Shown in pieces: positions 43,301 through 50,366 of a DNA stretch of 64,000 bases. The position numbers and the translations under genes were made by a program. Every line of letters begins with the position of its first letter. Position 1 is the stretch's first letter. Where the stretch lies: the NCBI RefSeq assembly GCF_026627425.1, contig NZ_JAPNLH010000010.1:83344-147343 (forward strand), given 5' to 3'. The stretch is from Arthrobacter endolithicus. Lineage in GTDB: Bacteria; Actinomycetota; Actinomycetes; Actinomycetales; Micrococcaceae. The notes below the pieces were generated by a model, which saw nothing but the letters and a program-made list of their open reading frames with translations, searched no databases and was not told the origin of the DNA.

Positions 43301-43639
43301 GTTGACGAATGGACCGGCCTACGCCGGGATACGTCCACGCTCTCCGGCGGGGAGTCCTTTATGGCATCGCTTGCCTTGGCACTCGGGCTGGCGGATGTGG
43401 TGCAGCAGGAGGCGGGCGGCGTGGACATTGAGACGCTGTTCGTTGATGAGGGGTTCGGATCCCTGGATGAGCAGTCGCTGGAGCAGGTTATGGATGCGCT
43501 CGAGGGGCTGAGATCCGGCGGACGCGTCGTTGGGCTGGTCAGCCATGTGGCGGAAATGAAACTGCGCATTCCCAGCCAACTGCACGTTCACAAGGGCCGC
43601 GCAGGGTCCACGCTGTCCGTGAATGAGTCCGCCGGGTAA
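40376..43639 (+). CDS. sbcC: exonuclease subunit SbcC (Rad50-like), with two low-complexity inserts
   Basis: 1087 residues. Walker A NGATGAGKTSILDAICYALY near the N-terminus, long coiled-coil arms, zinc hook CLVC near residue 596, and C-terminal signature LSGGESFMASLALALGLADV with Walker B TLFVDEGFGSLDE. It drives DNA end binding for SbcD. Residues ~230-265 (Gly/Ser/Ala, GSAAGSAATCGGAAGSAAGG) and ~407-443 (Gly/Ser/Thr) are inserts in the first coiled-coil arm, and each would break the heptad pattern. Confidence 0.95.
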   Translation: MRIHKLEIQAFGPFAGRQVIDFDALGEQGLFLLNGATGAGKTSILDAICYALYGSVPGSRQSGKRLRSDHADQGTEPQVVCEFSARGRRLEVLRSPAWERPAKRGKGTTLQQAKTQLRERDNGVWVEKSTRNDEAGAEIVALLGMDKDQFTKVVLLAQGDFAAFLRSKAEERQELLQKLFGTQLYKNIERQLGADAAAAKSALTDKEQELLRLEALARSQAAGIIDLAEGSGNGRELPGSAAGSAATCGGAAGSAAGGAGGSAGERTALCDAAGEHLFARLLDVLGTAHAAAESAALTSRSEEQAAGDALLEADRLRDRHDKLRQAETEQARLAAAAPDHVLWQSQMVAHREAEVLAGQLGVMDRAESTLADADEAAGLLLAQLEADAAACALAGLDAWTIPADLKGSSTCTGGSGTGGSGPGGANSSNADSSTADSAGSGPDGLALSAAQRRLERQITVVEESLPDEERLAAQQAELSAAQAGVCEAAAAVEEHSGISAAASVQYGQLREGLEGLREAARAAAEHQRAVDSATEVLATIRAHQSAAVLVTACEQEYQDAQLEFLQAKEHWLEQRDRRLDLAAGELAAKLEAGQPCLVCGSAEHPHPSELSATGQQTVEEEKLAKSESDRAESAAAAAARKLAQARQEVAVLAARGGTADVAETEGKVAAARGALAEAAAAAAALQRHEHELEVLGLRIKEEDALAASEREKGAGLAASKSAAEENVRRLDARLAAARGGFASLAARLIELRGAAVLLSRAASAVQARSTAAAAAADAREALELDLLTTPFEDAASARAALLTSADAAVLRERIRGHDEDLVRCAAFFAAADVQAAAAEAERGLLVPDDERLERLGAGARAATDAVHATTLRRELAATALTAVQTAAHKHAVLEASVRPLREHAGRVAGIADAVRGLGDNAYKMPLNSFVLAARLEQVAVAASERLLTMSDGRYTLSYSDALAGGNQKSGLGLQAVDEWTGLRRDTSTLSGGESFMASLALALGLADVVQQEAGGVDIETLFVDEGFGSLDEQSLEQVMDALEGLRSGGRVVGLVSHVAEMKLRIPSQLHVHKGRAGSTLSVNESAG
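41063..41172 (+). repeat. low-complexity insert 1 in sbcC
   Basis: Repeated GGTAGCGCTGCC/GGTGGCGCTGCC words code for a Gly/Ser/Ala-rich stretch (residues ~230-265). Imperfect 12-bp periodicity is visible. Confidence 0.65.
41594..41706 (+). repeat. low-complexity insert 2 in sbcC
   Basis: Codes for TCTGGSGTGGSGPGGANSSN and a further Ser/Ala/Asp run (residues ~407-443). The word ACGGGCGGCTCCGG occurs twice at 12-bp spacing (near 41618 and 41630). Confidence 0.6.
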
Positions 43640-43648
43640 ATGATGCTG

Positions 43649-43667
43649 CTGCCGAGCCCGGCAGTTT
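43649..43667 (+). terminator. short hairpin after sbcC
   Basis: CTGCCG (43649-43654), loop AGCC, CGGCAG (43659-43664) then TTT, 10 bp after the sbcC stop. Small stem; plausible intrinsic terminator but weak. The rest of the 43640-43892 intergenic region shows nothing else. Confidence 0.35.
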
Positions 43668-43892
43668 CCACCGTAGCGATCCCGCCTGCAATCGGAAGCC
43701 GTATCCGGGATGCGCGCATCGGGAGGATGGACGATGCGCAGGGTTTGAGGTGACCGCAAAAGCAATGATTACCACTCTGTCCCCACAACTTCTATCCTCT
43801 TCCGGCGTTCCGCCCCAACGGGCCGACGACGACCCCACCGCCATATCCGCCCAGGCCGTTTCCGCCGGGCATGGATCGCCGGGGCTCGAAGA

Positions 43893-44594
43893 TCAGCCCA
43901 GCGCGGCCTGGATACGCAGCGCGCTGGCGGCAAGTCGGCCGCCGATGCTTTCGGGCTGCTGATCGGCCCGGACATAGACGACGGCCAGTGCTGCCGGCCG
44001 TTGGCCGGGAACCAAAATGGGGCATGCCACCGACGAGACTCCGCTGATGACCTCATCGTGGCTGATGGCAAAGCCGAGTTTACGGGCCGCGGCCGCCGCG
44101 GGACGGTACGGTTGGCCTGGCACCAGTTCGCGCCAACGCTCTGCGGTCAGCGCCGAGGCTATGGCCAGTCCCGGCGCACCCAACGCCAAGGGGTGCCGCG
44201 TTCCCGGTCGCTGTGCCAGGGCCACCCCGGAATGCCGCGGTTCTACCGTGACCAAGGTGACGCAGTCTTCGCCGTTCCATACGCCGATGAATGCTGTCAT
44301 ACTAAGTTCTTCGGCGATGGCGGTGAGCTCGGGCAGTGCGGCGCTTTGCAGATCCCGGGCGACGTTGCGGGCCAGTACGGCCAGCCCCGCGCCGGGCAGC
44401 AACCGGCCGGCGTCGTCCCGCACCACCAAGGCATGGTCCTCGAGGGTGCGCAGGATGCGGTAGGCAATGGAGCGGTGCACGCCCAGCCCGGCCGCGAGCT
44501 CTGCAATGGACAACGGGGTGGGAGCGTCAGCGAGAATTTCCAACGCGCGCAGGCCCCGGGAAAGCGTCTGTGATGGACTGGGAGAATCCGGCAC
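43893..44594 (-). CDS. IclR family transcriptional regulator
   Basis: 233 residues from GTG 44594, with an AGAGGA Shine-Dalgarno. N-terminal winged helix: LSRGLRALEILADAPTPLSI, AELAAGLGVHRSIAYRILRT. C-terminal effector domain: ATGTRHPLALGAPGLAIASA-like (RPGTRHPLALGAPGLAIASA) and ISHDEVISGVSSVACPI. Divergent from the flavin reductase gene, with a palindrome in between. Probably regulates that gene and the transporter; inducer likely an aromatic or organic acid. Confidence 0.94.
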   Translation of the reverse strand: MPDSPSPSQTLSRGLRALEILADAPTPLSIAELAAGLGVHRSIAYRILRTLEDHALVVRDDAGRLLPGAGLAVLARNVARDLQSAALPELTAIAEELSMTAFIGVWNGEDCVTLVTVEPRHSGVALAQRPGTRHPLALGAPGLAIASALTAERWRELVPGQPYRPAAAAARKLGFAISHDEVISGVSSVACPILVPGQRPAALAVVYVRADQQPESIGGRLAASALRIQAALG

Positions 44595-44677
44595 GCGAAG
44601 TCCTCTTTCCGAACAGGACCGGACAGGACATTGTGTCGCCGTTCACCTCGGTATAGAGTTCAATAGTAGAGCAATAC

Positions 44678-44692
44678 GTTCACATATAGAAC
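44678..44692. promoter_or_regulatory. candidate IclR operator
   Basis: GTTCACATATAGAAC has palindromic ends GTTC and GAAC separated by 7 bp. It lies 84 bp upstream of the IclR start and 103 bp before the divergent gene. IclR-family sites often have this spacing. Adjacent AGAGTTCAATAGTAGAGC could be a second site. Confidence 0.5.
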
Positions 44693-44794
44693 AGGTAGTA
44701 AAATCGCATTTCCGAGTGCCAGAGGCGCATTTCGAACCGGACAGATTAGGCCGTGGTTTGAGGTTCGGCAGCCGATCAGTGGGAGGATTCGACC

Positions 44795-45409
44795 ATGATC
44801 TCCACACCGAATGAAGGTCCCACCGCTGCGGCTGGTGGCGCTGCCGATCGGGGCGTCACCGGGGGCGCCGCGGATGAAGCAACGGCCGGGGCTTTCGGGG
44901 CCGCGGTCCGCCCGCGCAGCGCGTTGGCGCCCCGAGCCCATCACTTCCGCGGCAGTTTGGGTCGCTTTGCCACCGGGGTCGCCATCGTGACCTTTGACGG
45001 CGCCACCAAACGGCATGGGATCACGGTCAACTCCTTCACCTCAGTATCCATGGAGCCGCCGCTGGTGCTGGTCAGCATCGCCCGCAGTACTCGGGCCCAC
45101 GATGAACTAGCGGGCAGGCCTTTTGCGGTCAACATCCTCGGAGCGGAACAACGGGCGCTGGCCCTGCATTTTTCCGGTCGGCCCGGGCCGGATCCGATCT
45201 GGGTCGAGGGGGCGGTGGCGCCACGGCTCTCCAACGTCTTGGCGTATTTCGAGTGCCGACCATGGGCGGCCTATCCCGGCGGGGACCACACGTTGTATCT
45301 GGGCGAGGTCGAGGACTTTAATTCCCGCAGCGGGGACGCGCTGGCGTTTGCGAACAGCACTTTCACTACGATTCCGGAGAGTCAGCTGGGCATGGAGGAC
45401 CTCCTCTAA
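44795..45409 (+). CDS. flavin reductase family protein (HpaC-like)
   Basis: 204 residues from ATG 44795 with a GGGAGGA Shine-Dalgarno. LGRFATGVAIVTFDGATKRH, TVNSFTSVSMEPPLVLVSIA, AVNILGAEQRALALHFSGRP are characteristic. It supplies reduced flavin to a two-component monooxygenase or transfers electrons to other acceptors. No monooxygenase gene is nearby. It has a ~50-residue Ala/Gly-rich N-terminal extension. Confidence 0.92.
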   Translation: MISTPNEGPTAAAGGAADRGVTGGAADEATAGAFGAAVRPRSALAPRAHHFRGSLGRFATGVAIVTFDGATKRHGITVNSFTSVSMEPPLVLVSIARSTRAHDELAGRPFAVNILGAEQRALALHFSGRPGPDPIWVEGAVAPRLSNVLAYFECRPWAAYPGGDHTLYLGEVEDFNSRSGDALAFANSTFTTIPESQLGMEDLL

Positions 45410-45595
45410 TTGCTCATTAAACCGGTGGCGAGCGAGGACGACGGCGTCCTATTGCCTACGTGGGCGACGCTCAACGCCGCGCGCAGCTGGTATTCGCTGG
45501 GCTCTGTGTGCAACAGATCACATCGCATGATAGATTCTACCGACTGAACGATCTGTCAGTAATTCTTCAACTGCGTTACAGGCTTCGGAGGAATA

Positions 45596-46951
45596 ATGAC
45601 CGGTACGGCTACTGAGGGCATCCGGCGGACGCCGCGGATCAAGATGTCCGGCGGCGACCGCAAGGTGGTGGCCGCGACCATGGTGGGCACCACCATCGAG
45701 TGGTACGACTTTTTCATCTACGCCCAGGCCGCGGGCCTGATCTTTGCCCAACTGTACTTCAGCCCCTTGGGCTCCACGGGGGCACAGTTGGCCTCATGGG
45801 CCTCCTTGGGCATCAGCTTCCTTTTCCGGCCGTTGGGGGCCGTGGTCGCCGGTCATCTGGGGGACCGGGTGGGCCGAAAGGCCATGCTGGTGCTGACTTT
45901 GCTGATGATGGGTGGGGCTACGGCCCTGATCGGCATGCTCCCGACATATGCTGCGATCGGCATCTGGGCGCCGATCCTGCTGGTTCTGCTGCGGATTTTG
46001 CAGGGCTTCTCTGCCGGCGGTGAATGGGGCGGAGCCGCACTGATGTCCGTAGAGCACGCGCCTCTCTCACGCCGCGGGCTGTTCGGGGCCTACCCACAGA
46101 TCGGTGTTCCGGTGGGGCTGATCCTGGCCTCACTGGTGATCTTCATTCTCCGGGCATCGCTGGGAACCGAGGCGTTCCTGGCCTGGGGCTGGCGCGTTCC
46201 GTTCCTGCTGTCGGTGGTGCTGATCGTGGTTGGTTATGCCATCCGCCGTGCCGTGGCGGAAAGCCCGGTCTTCGTGGAAATGGCGCAGCGGAAGAATGAG
46301 TCCTCCGCACCGTTGGGCGTCCTTTTCCGCAGCCACAAGCGCAGCGTAATTCTCACCGCGGTGATTTTCATCGGCAACAATGCCGCCGGGTACATGGTGA
46401 TCGCCTTTTTCTCCTCCTACGCGACCAAAACGCTGAAGATGGATACCGCGCAGGTGCTGCTGGCCATCCTGCTGGCCTCCCTCGGCTGGTTGATCTTCAC
46501 CCTGTACGGCGGTGCACTCTCAGACTGGATCGGGCGAGTGCGGACTTTCCAGATCGGTTATGCCTGGATTTTCGTCTGGATGATTCCGATGTTCCTGCTG
46601 ATCGACACCAGGAACATCTGGATCTTCGGTCTGGCAATCTTTGTCCTGACGATCGGCCTCGGGCTGTCCTACGGTCCGATGTCCGCGATGTACGCCGAAA
46701 TGTTCCCCGCTAACGTCCGCTACTCCGGCGTTTCCATCGGGTACGCCCTTGGCGCCATCTTAGGGGGCGCTTTTGCACCGCTGATCGCGGATGCCCTGAT
46801 GACGCACTTCAAATGGTCGCCCGCGGTGGGGATCTACATCATGGCCCTGTGCGTGATTTCATTTATCGGGGCGTCCATGGTCAAAGAGACCAAAGGTGCT
46901 TTGCTCGGTGTCGCAGCGAGGGAAGCTGCAGTGACCGGCCGGCAGCGCTGA
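45596..46951 (+). CDS. MFS transporter of the metabolite:H+ symporter (MHS) family
   Basis: 451 residues, Shine-Dalgarno GGAGGAATA. Typical for MHS (shikimate, alpha-ketoglutarate or benzoate-type importers): TTIEWYDFFIYAQAAGLIFA, PLGAVVAGHLGDRVGRKAML, RILQGFSAGGEWGGAALMSV and VRYSGVSIGYALGAILGGAF. Twelve spans. Probably imports an organic acid for the IclR-controlled pathway. The substrate is not determined. Confidence 0.92.
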   Translation: MTGTATEGIRRTPRIKMSGGDRKVVAATMVGTTIEWYDFFIYAQAAGLIFAQLYFSPLGSTGAQLASWASLGISFLFRPLGAVVAGHLGDRVGRKAMLVLTLLMMGGATALIGMLPTYAAIGIWAPILLVLLRILQGFSAGGEWGGAALMSVEHAPLSRRGLFGAYPQIGVPVGLILASLVIFILRASLGTEAFLAWGWRVPFLLSVVLIVVGYAIRRAVAESPVFVEMAQRKNESSAPLGVLFRSHKRSVILTAVIFIGNNAAGYMVIAFFSSYATKTLKMDTAQVLLAILLASLGWLIFTLYGGALSDWIGRVRTFQIGYAWIFVWMIPMFLLIDTRNIWIFGLAIFVLTIGLGLSYGPMSAMYAEMFPANVRYSGVSIGYALGAILGGAFAPLIADALMTHFKWSPAVGIYIMALCVISFIGASMVKETKGALLGVAAREAAVTGRQR

Positions 46952-47599
46952 TCAGCGCTTAAGCATGTCGAGTACCTCTTCGCCGCTGACCTGCCCGAAA
47001 TCCAGGTAGGCGTTCCCGACCGCTCGAAAATCTCCAGGAATCCTCAGGCAGACCACGGAATCGGCGGCGGCTTGCACTGCCTTGTACGCCTCGATCGATC
47101 CAACCGGAACGGCGACGACGACGGCGGCCGGCTGCCGCCGTCGCACGGCCTGGACAGCGGCGAGCATGGTACACCCGGTGGCAAGGCCGTCATCCACCAG
47201 GATGACGGCCTTGCCTGTGAGATCAGCTTCGCAAAGTTGATACTCTGCAGCCCTGCGCATCAGCTCGGCGCGCTCGCGTTCCTCCACCGCCTCCAAATCC
47301 TCGGGGCGGATCCCCTGTCGCAGCAACCGGTCGACAAACGACGGATTAGTCACGCGGACAACGTTTTCCCCGTGGACGGCAAGGGCTCCAAAGGCCGTCT
47401 CCGGCTGGCCCGGGACGCCCAGCTTCCGGACGATCAGGGCACCGAACGCAATATTGAGTACGGTGGCGGCCGCCTCTGCCACGGGAACGCCTCCCCGCGC
47501 CAGGCCAAGAGCGATGGTCTCGGTGCTATTGCTAAATTGCGGCAGAGCTGCCGCGATACACTGCCCGGCATCAGCCCGGTCGCTGTAGTGTCGTTTCAT
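46952..47599 (-). CDS. phosphoribosyltransferase family protein
   Basis: 215 residues from ATG 47599. PRPP loop: VILVDDGLATGCTMLAAVQA. LGLARGGVPVAEAAA and VRKLGVPGQPETAFGALA match a group of actinobacterial PRTase-like proteins of unproven substrate. Start overlaps the stop of a PIN-domain remnant by 4 bp on the same strand. The longer open frame to 47815 is not conserved in character. Confidence 0.88.
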   Translation of the reverse strand: MKRHYSDRADAGQCIAAALPQFSNSTETIALGLARGGVPVAEAAATVLNIAFGALIVRKLGVPGQPETAFGALAVHGENVVRVTNPSFVDRLLRQGIRPEDLEAVEERERAELMRRAAEYQLCEADLTGKAVILVDDGLATGCTMLAAVQAVRRRQPAAVVVAVPVGSIEAYKAVQAAADSVVCLRIPGDFRAVGNAYLDFGQVSGEEVLDMLKR

Positions 47600-47805
47600 G
47601 ATGGCCCCGAACCCTCCGCCTCCAGCGTACGCCAGCGGTGGAAACGCCTGCGGACGGCGCAATGCAACTCGGTATAGAGCAGCATCGAGGCCACCCCGCG
47701 CTCCGAGTTGCGTGTCATTTCCATCAGACGCTCCGCCAGTACAGCGCACTCCGGTTCTTCGACTATCAACTCCAGCGCGGCGAAGGTGTCCAGATAGACG
47801 CCCAC
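47596..47805 (-). pseudogene. truncated PIN-domain (VapC-like) toxin gene
   Basis: 69 codons. Begins GVYLDTFAALELIVEEPECA, matching the YLDTSALVKL-type start of PIN toxins, with one conserved Glu in LYTELHCAVRRRFHRW. The usual ~130-residue protein is cut in half: the C-terminal acidic residues that complete the active site are missing. No antitoxin gene is upstream. It overlaps the PRTase start by 4 bp. Confidence 0.6.
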
Positions 47806-47865
47806 CGGGCGCCATCCACCACGGCCTCTGCGCCTCTTAAAAGGCGCGCACCGGGCAAAGTTACG

Positions 47866-48687
47866 CTAAAGGGCCAGGAACTCTATCGCGGCAGACTTGA
47901 ACGCACGTGAGGTCACGGCATTGGTGTGATTGCGTCCGGGCAACAGCAGCTGTTCCGTGTGTGGACTCAGGGCAGCAAGATCTCCCATGGTTGCGGCCCG
48001 TTCATCCTTGTCCCCGGCGATGAGCAGCATGGGCATCCGCGGAACAGCCTCAGCCGGATCGAACGGTTCCAGCTTGGCGGCTTCGATCAGGGACAGCATG
48101 GAGAAGAGATTGTTGGACGGCAGCAGCTGCGCCATCTTCAGGAGTGCGGCAGTGGAGTCATCCGCAATCGCCGTCCCGTCGGCCAGGTACTGCTGGGCTG
48201 CGGGTAAATCAAAAGCGGCCAGCGGGTCTAGTCCTCCCGCGCCGCCGAGCACGATTCGGTGGACCAATTCAGGTTGCGTGGCGCCGAATTCCCATGCCAA
48301 CCGGGATCCCAGTGAGTAGCCGATGATGTCCAATCCGCTGCTGGAATCATCGGGGAGGAGTGGCCGCGCGCCCAGATCTGTCACCAGCTGAAGAATATCT
48401 GCCCGGATCCTGCTGGGCGTGTATGAATCAAGGTCGTCAGGGGCGGCGCTGCCGCCATGGCCGGGCAGATCCACGGTGATGACCCGGCGCCCGGCGCTGT
48501 CCAGGGCGCTGAGCCAGCCCGTGTCGGACCAGTTCAGCTTTGCGGACGAGGCGAATCCGTGCAGCAGCAGCACAGGGCGCAGCCCGGCATCCTCCGCCGG
48601 CTCATACATCCGGACATGCAGCTGCGGATCAGTGCCCTCGACGGTGTGGGCGGGCAGCGGCGCGGAATGCTTTCCGTGGGTTTCCAT
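47866..48687 (-). CDS. alpha/beta fold hydrolase
   Basis: 273 residues from ATG 48687, with a Shine-Dalgarno AGGAG. LLLHGFASSAKLNWSDTGWL is the oxyanion-hole HG motif, IGYSLGSRLAWEFG the nucleophile elbow (GYSLG), LIAGDKDERAATMG the acid, and LPGRNHTNAVTSRAF the His. Substrate unknown. Downstream of the lipoyl/E1 operon by 163 bp on the same strand. Confidence 0.92.
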   Translation of the reverse strand: METHGKHSAPLPAHTVEGTDPQLHVRMYEPAEDAGLRPVLLLHGFASSAKLNWSDTGWLSALDSAGRRVITVDLPGHGGSAAPDDLDSYTPSRIRADILQLVTDLGARPLLPDDSSSGLDIIGYSLGSRLAWEFGATQPELVHRIVLGGAGGLDPLAAFDLPAAQQYLADGTAIADDSTAALLKMAQLLPSNNLFSMLSLIEAAKLEPFDPAEAVPRMPMLLIAGDKDERAATMGDLAALSPHTEQLLLPGRNHTNAVTSRAFKSAAIEFLAL

Positions 48688-48850
48688 TCGCTTGGCTCCT
48701 GTGCCTTCGGTAGGGAAAGGTCTCACGTACGAGTATTTCATTATTCCCGCCGGGCAGCGGGGGTCGCCCGCCCAGTCACCGTTTCCCCCAGGGCGCCGAC
48801 CGTCATGCGCCGTGACCGTTGTATGCCGGGTTGGCCAGCCGCCGTCGTTC

Positions 48851-49180
48851 CTAGTCATCCTCCGGCAGGGCATTGAGCCGGACGCGGCGCCGCGGGGCCT
48901 GCTCAACGGGCACGGTGCCCACGATCCCGGCGGTATTGTCCGGAATCTCAAAGACGATCAGTGGCTCGCCAACGGCAATGGTCCCGCCGGGCTCGCCATG
49001 GATGCGGACCACCTTGCCGGCCTGCGGGGAGGGCAGCTCCACCGCGGACTTGGTGGTTTCCACCTCCACCAGCGGCTGATTGCGCTCCACCTGATCTCCG
49101 GGTGCCACCAGCCATTCCAGCACGGTAGCCTCGATCAGGCCTTCGCCGAGGTCCGGCAAGGGGAAGGAAATTTCAGCCAC
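48851..49180 (-). CDS. stand-alone lipoyl-domain protein of the branched-chain dehydrogenase operon
   Basis: 109 residues from GTG 49180. It is one lipoyl domain: ISFPLPDLGEGLIEATVLEW, VETTKSAVELPSPQAGKVVR with the lipoyl Lys in ETTKS. A Pro/Arg-rich tail (QAPRRRVRLNALPEDD) then stops. E2 subunits are ~400-450 aa with a peripheral-subunit-binding and an acyltransferase domain, which are absent. Overlaps E1 beta by 8 bp. Either a lipoyl carrier protein in its own right, or an E2 remnant. Confidence 0.85.
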   Translation of the reverse strand: MAEISFPLPDLGEGLIEATVLEWLVAPGDQVERNQPLVEVETTKSAVELPSPQAGKVVRIHGEPGGTIAVGEPLIVFEIPDNTAGIVGTVPVEQAPRRRVRLNALPEDD

Positions 49181-50366
49181 GGCGGTACTCCAATACGCGT
49201 TGCATGCCGAACAGAATCCGGTCAATGTTGGGGATGTATTCGTCTTCCAGATCGCCGGAGGGGTACGGCACGTCGAAGCCGGTAACGCGTTCCACCGGAG
49301 CCTTGAGCGAGCCGAAGCAGCGTTCGGTCACCAGCGCGGCCACCTCGGCGCCAAGTCCGGCCGTCAGCGGGCCTTCATGGACGACGACGGCGCGCCGGGT
49401 TTTGCCGACCGAGGCGGCCAGCCCCTCGGCATCGATCGGTTTGAGCCAGCGCAGATCCAGCACCTCGACGTCGATGCCGTCTTCGGCGGCAAGCTCAGCA
49501 ACTTGTTGGCAGCGGGACACCATGGCGCCCCAGGCGATGAGGGTCAGGTGTCTGCCGGTGCGGACGACCCTGGAACCGAGATTAACTGACGCGGGGGTGC
49601 CGGCGACAGTGCCCGGCACCGGCGCGGACCCGCCGCCGTCGACGCTGGCGTTGGGCACGCCGTCGTCGAACACCACTTCGCCTTTTTGCCAGTAGCGGGA
49701 CTTTGGCTCCATGAAGATAATCGGATCCGGCCGGGACGCGGCATATTTGAGCAGGTGATAGGCCTCGTGCGGAGACGACGGGGAGACGACCTTCAGCCCG
49801 GGGACGTGCGCAAAGAGCGATTCCAGGCTCTCGCCGTGCAGCTCGGGAGCACGGATGCCACCGAAACTTGGCACCCGCAAGGTCACCGGCATGGGCAGTG
49901 TGCCGCGGCTGCGATAGTTCATCCGGGCCAGCTGGCAGACAATTTGGTTCACGGCAGGGTAGGAGAAACCGTCGAACTGGACTTCGGGGATGGGATGCAG
50001 ACCGGCCATGGCCAGGCCTACGCTCATGCCGAGGATTCCGGATTCTGCCAGCGGGGTGTCGAAGACGCGCTCGGCGCCGAACTCGTTTTGCAGGCCATCG
50101 GTGATCCGGAAGACTCCGCCCAGCACGCCGACGTCCTCGCCCAGTACCAGCGCCTTGTGGTCACTGGCGAGGATCTCGCGCAGGGCCAGGTTGAGGGCCT
50201 GCTGCATGGACATGATGTGAGTCCGGCCGCCGGGCCGTGCTGCGCTTTCGGGCGATTGATCGAGCACCGCCGCACCAGCCCCGGCATCCGCTGCCTCCAC
50301 GTTGTGCCGGGCGGCTTCGAGATCACTGGAATGGACGTCCAGTTCATCTATCGGTGTATTAGACAT
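49173..50366 (-). CDS. branched-chain 2-oxoacid dehydrogenase E1 beta
   Basis: 397 residues from ATG 50366; typical length is ~325-340. Core: LNLALREILASDHKALVLGE, EFGAERVFDTPLAESGILGM, EVQFDGFSYPAVNQIVCQLA. N-terminal extension ~50 residues. Residues ~236-265 (PNASVDGGGSAPVPGTVAGT) form a low-complexity insert before the C-terminal domain (VVRTGRHLTLIAWGAMVSRC). E1 alpha/beta decarboxylates branched-chain 2-oxoacids using thiamine diphosphate, handing the acyl group to lipoyl-Lys. Overlaps E1 alpha by 8 bp. Confidence 0.93.
   Translation of the reverse strand: MSNTPIDELDVHSSDLEAARHNVEAADAGAGAAVLDQSPESAARPGGRTHIMSMQQALNLALREILASDHKALVLGEDVGVLGGVFRITDGLQNEFGAERVFDTPLAESGILGMSVGLAMAGLHPIPEVQFDGFSYPAVNQIVCQLARMNYRSRGTLPMPVTLRVPSFGGIRAPELHGESLESLFAHVPGLKVVSPSSPHEAYHLLKYAASRPDPIIFMEPKSRYWQKGEVVFDDGVPNASVDGGGSAPVPGTVAGTPASVNLGSRVVRTGRHLTLIAWGAMVSRCQQVAELAAEDGIDVEVLDLRWLKPIDAEGLAASVGKTRRAVVVHEGPLTAGLGAEVAALVTERCFGSLKAPVERVTGFDVPYPSGDLEDEYIPNIDRILFGMQRVLEYRRG
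49573..49660 (-). repeat. low-complexity insert in the E1 beta gene
   Basis: Codes for a Gly/Ser/Ala/Pro/Thr stretch between EVVFDDGV and the SRVVRTGRHLTLI block. GGTGCCGGCGACAGTGCCCGG contains overlapping GTGCC(C)GG words. Confidence 0.5.

Noticed and set aside
47866..48951. Longer start of the alpha/beta hydrolase at 48951
   Set aside because: The extra 88 residues overlap the lipoyl gene end and are not conserved; ATG 48687 has a good Shine-Dalgarno.
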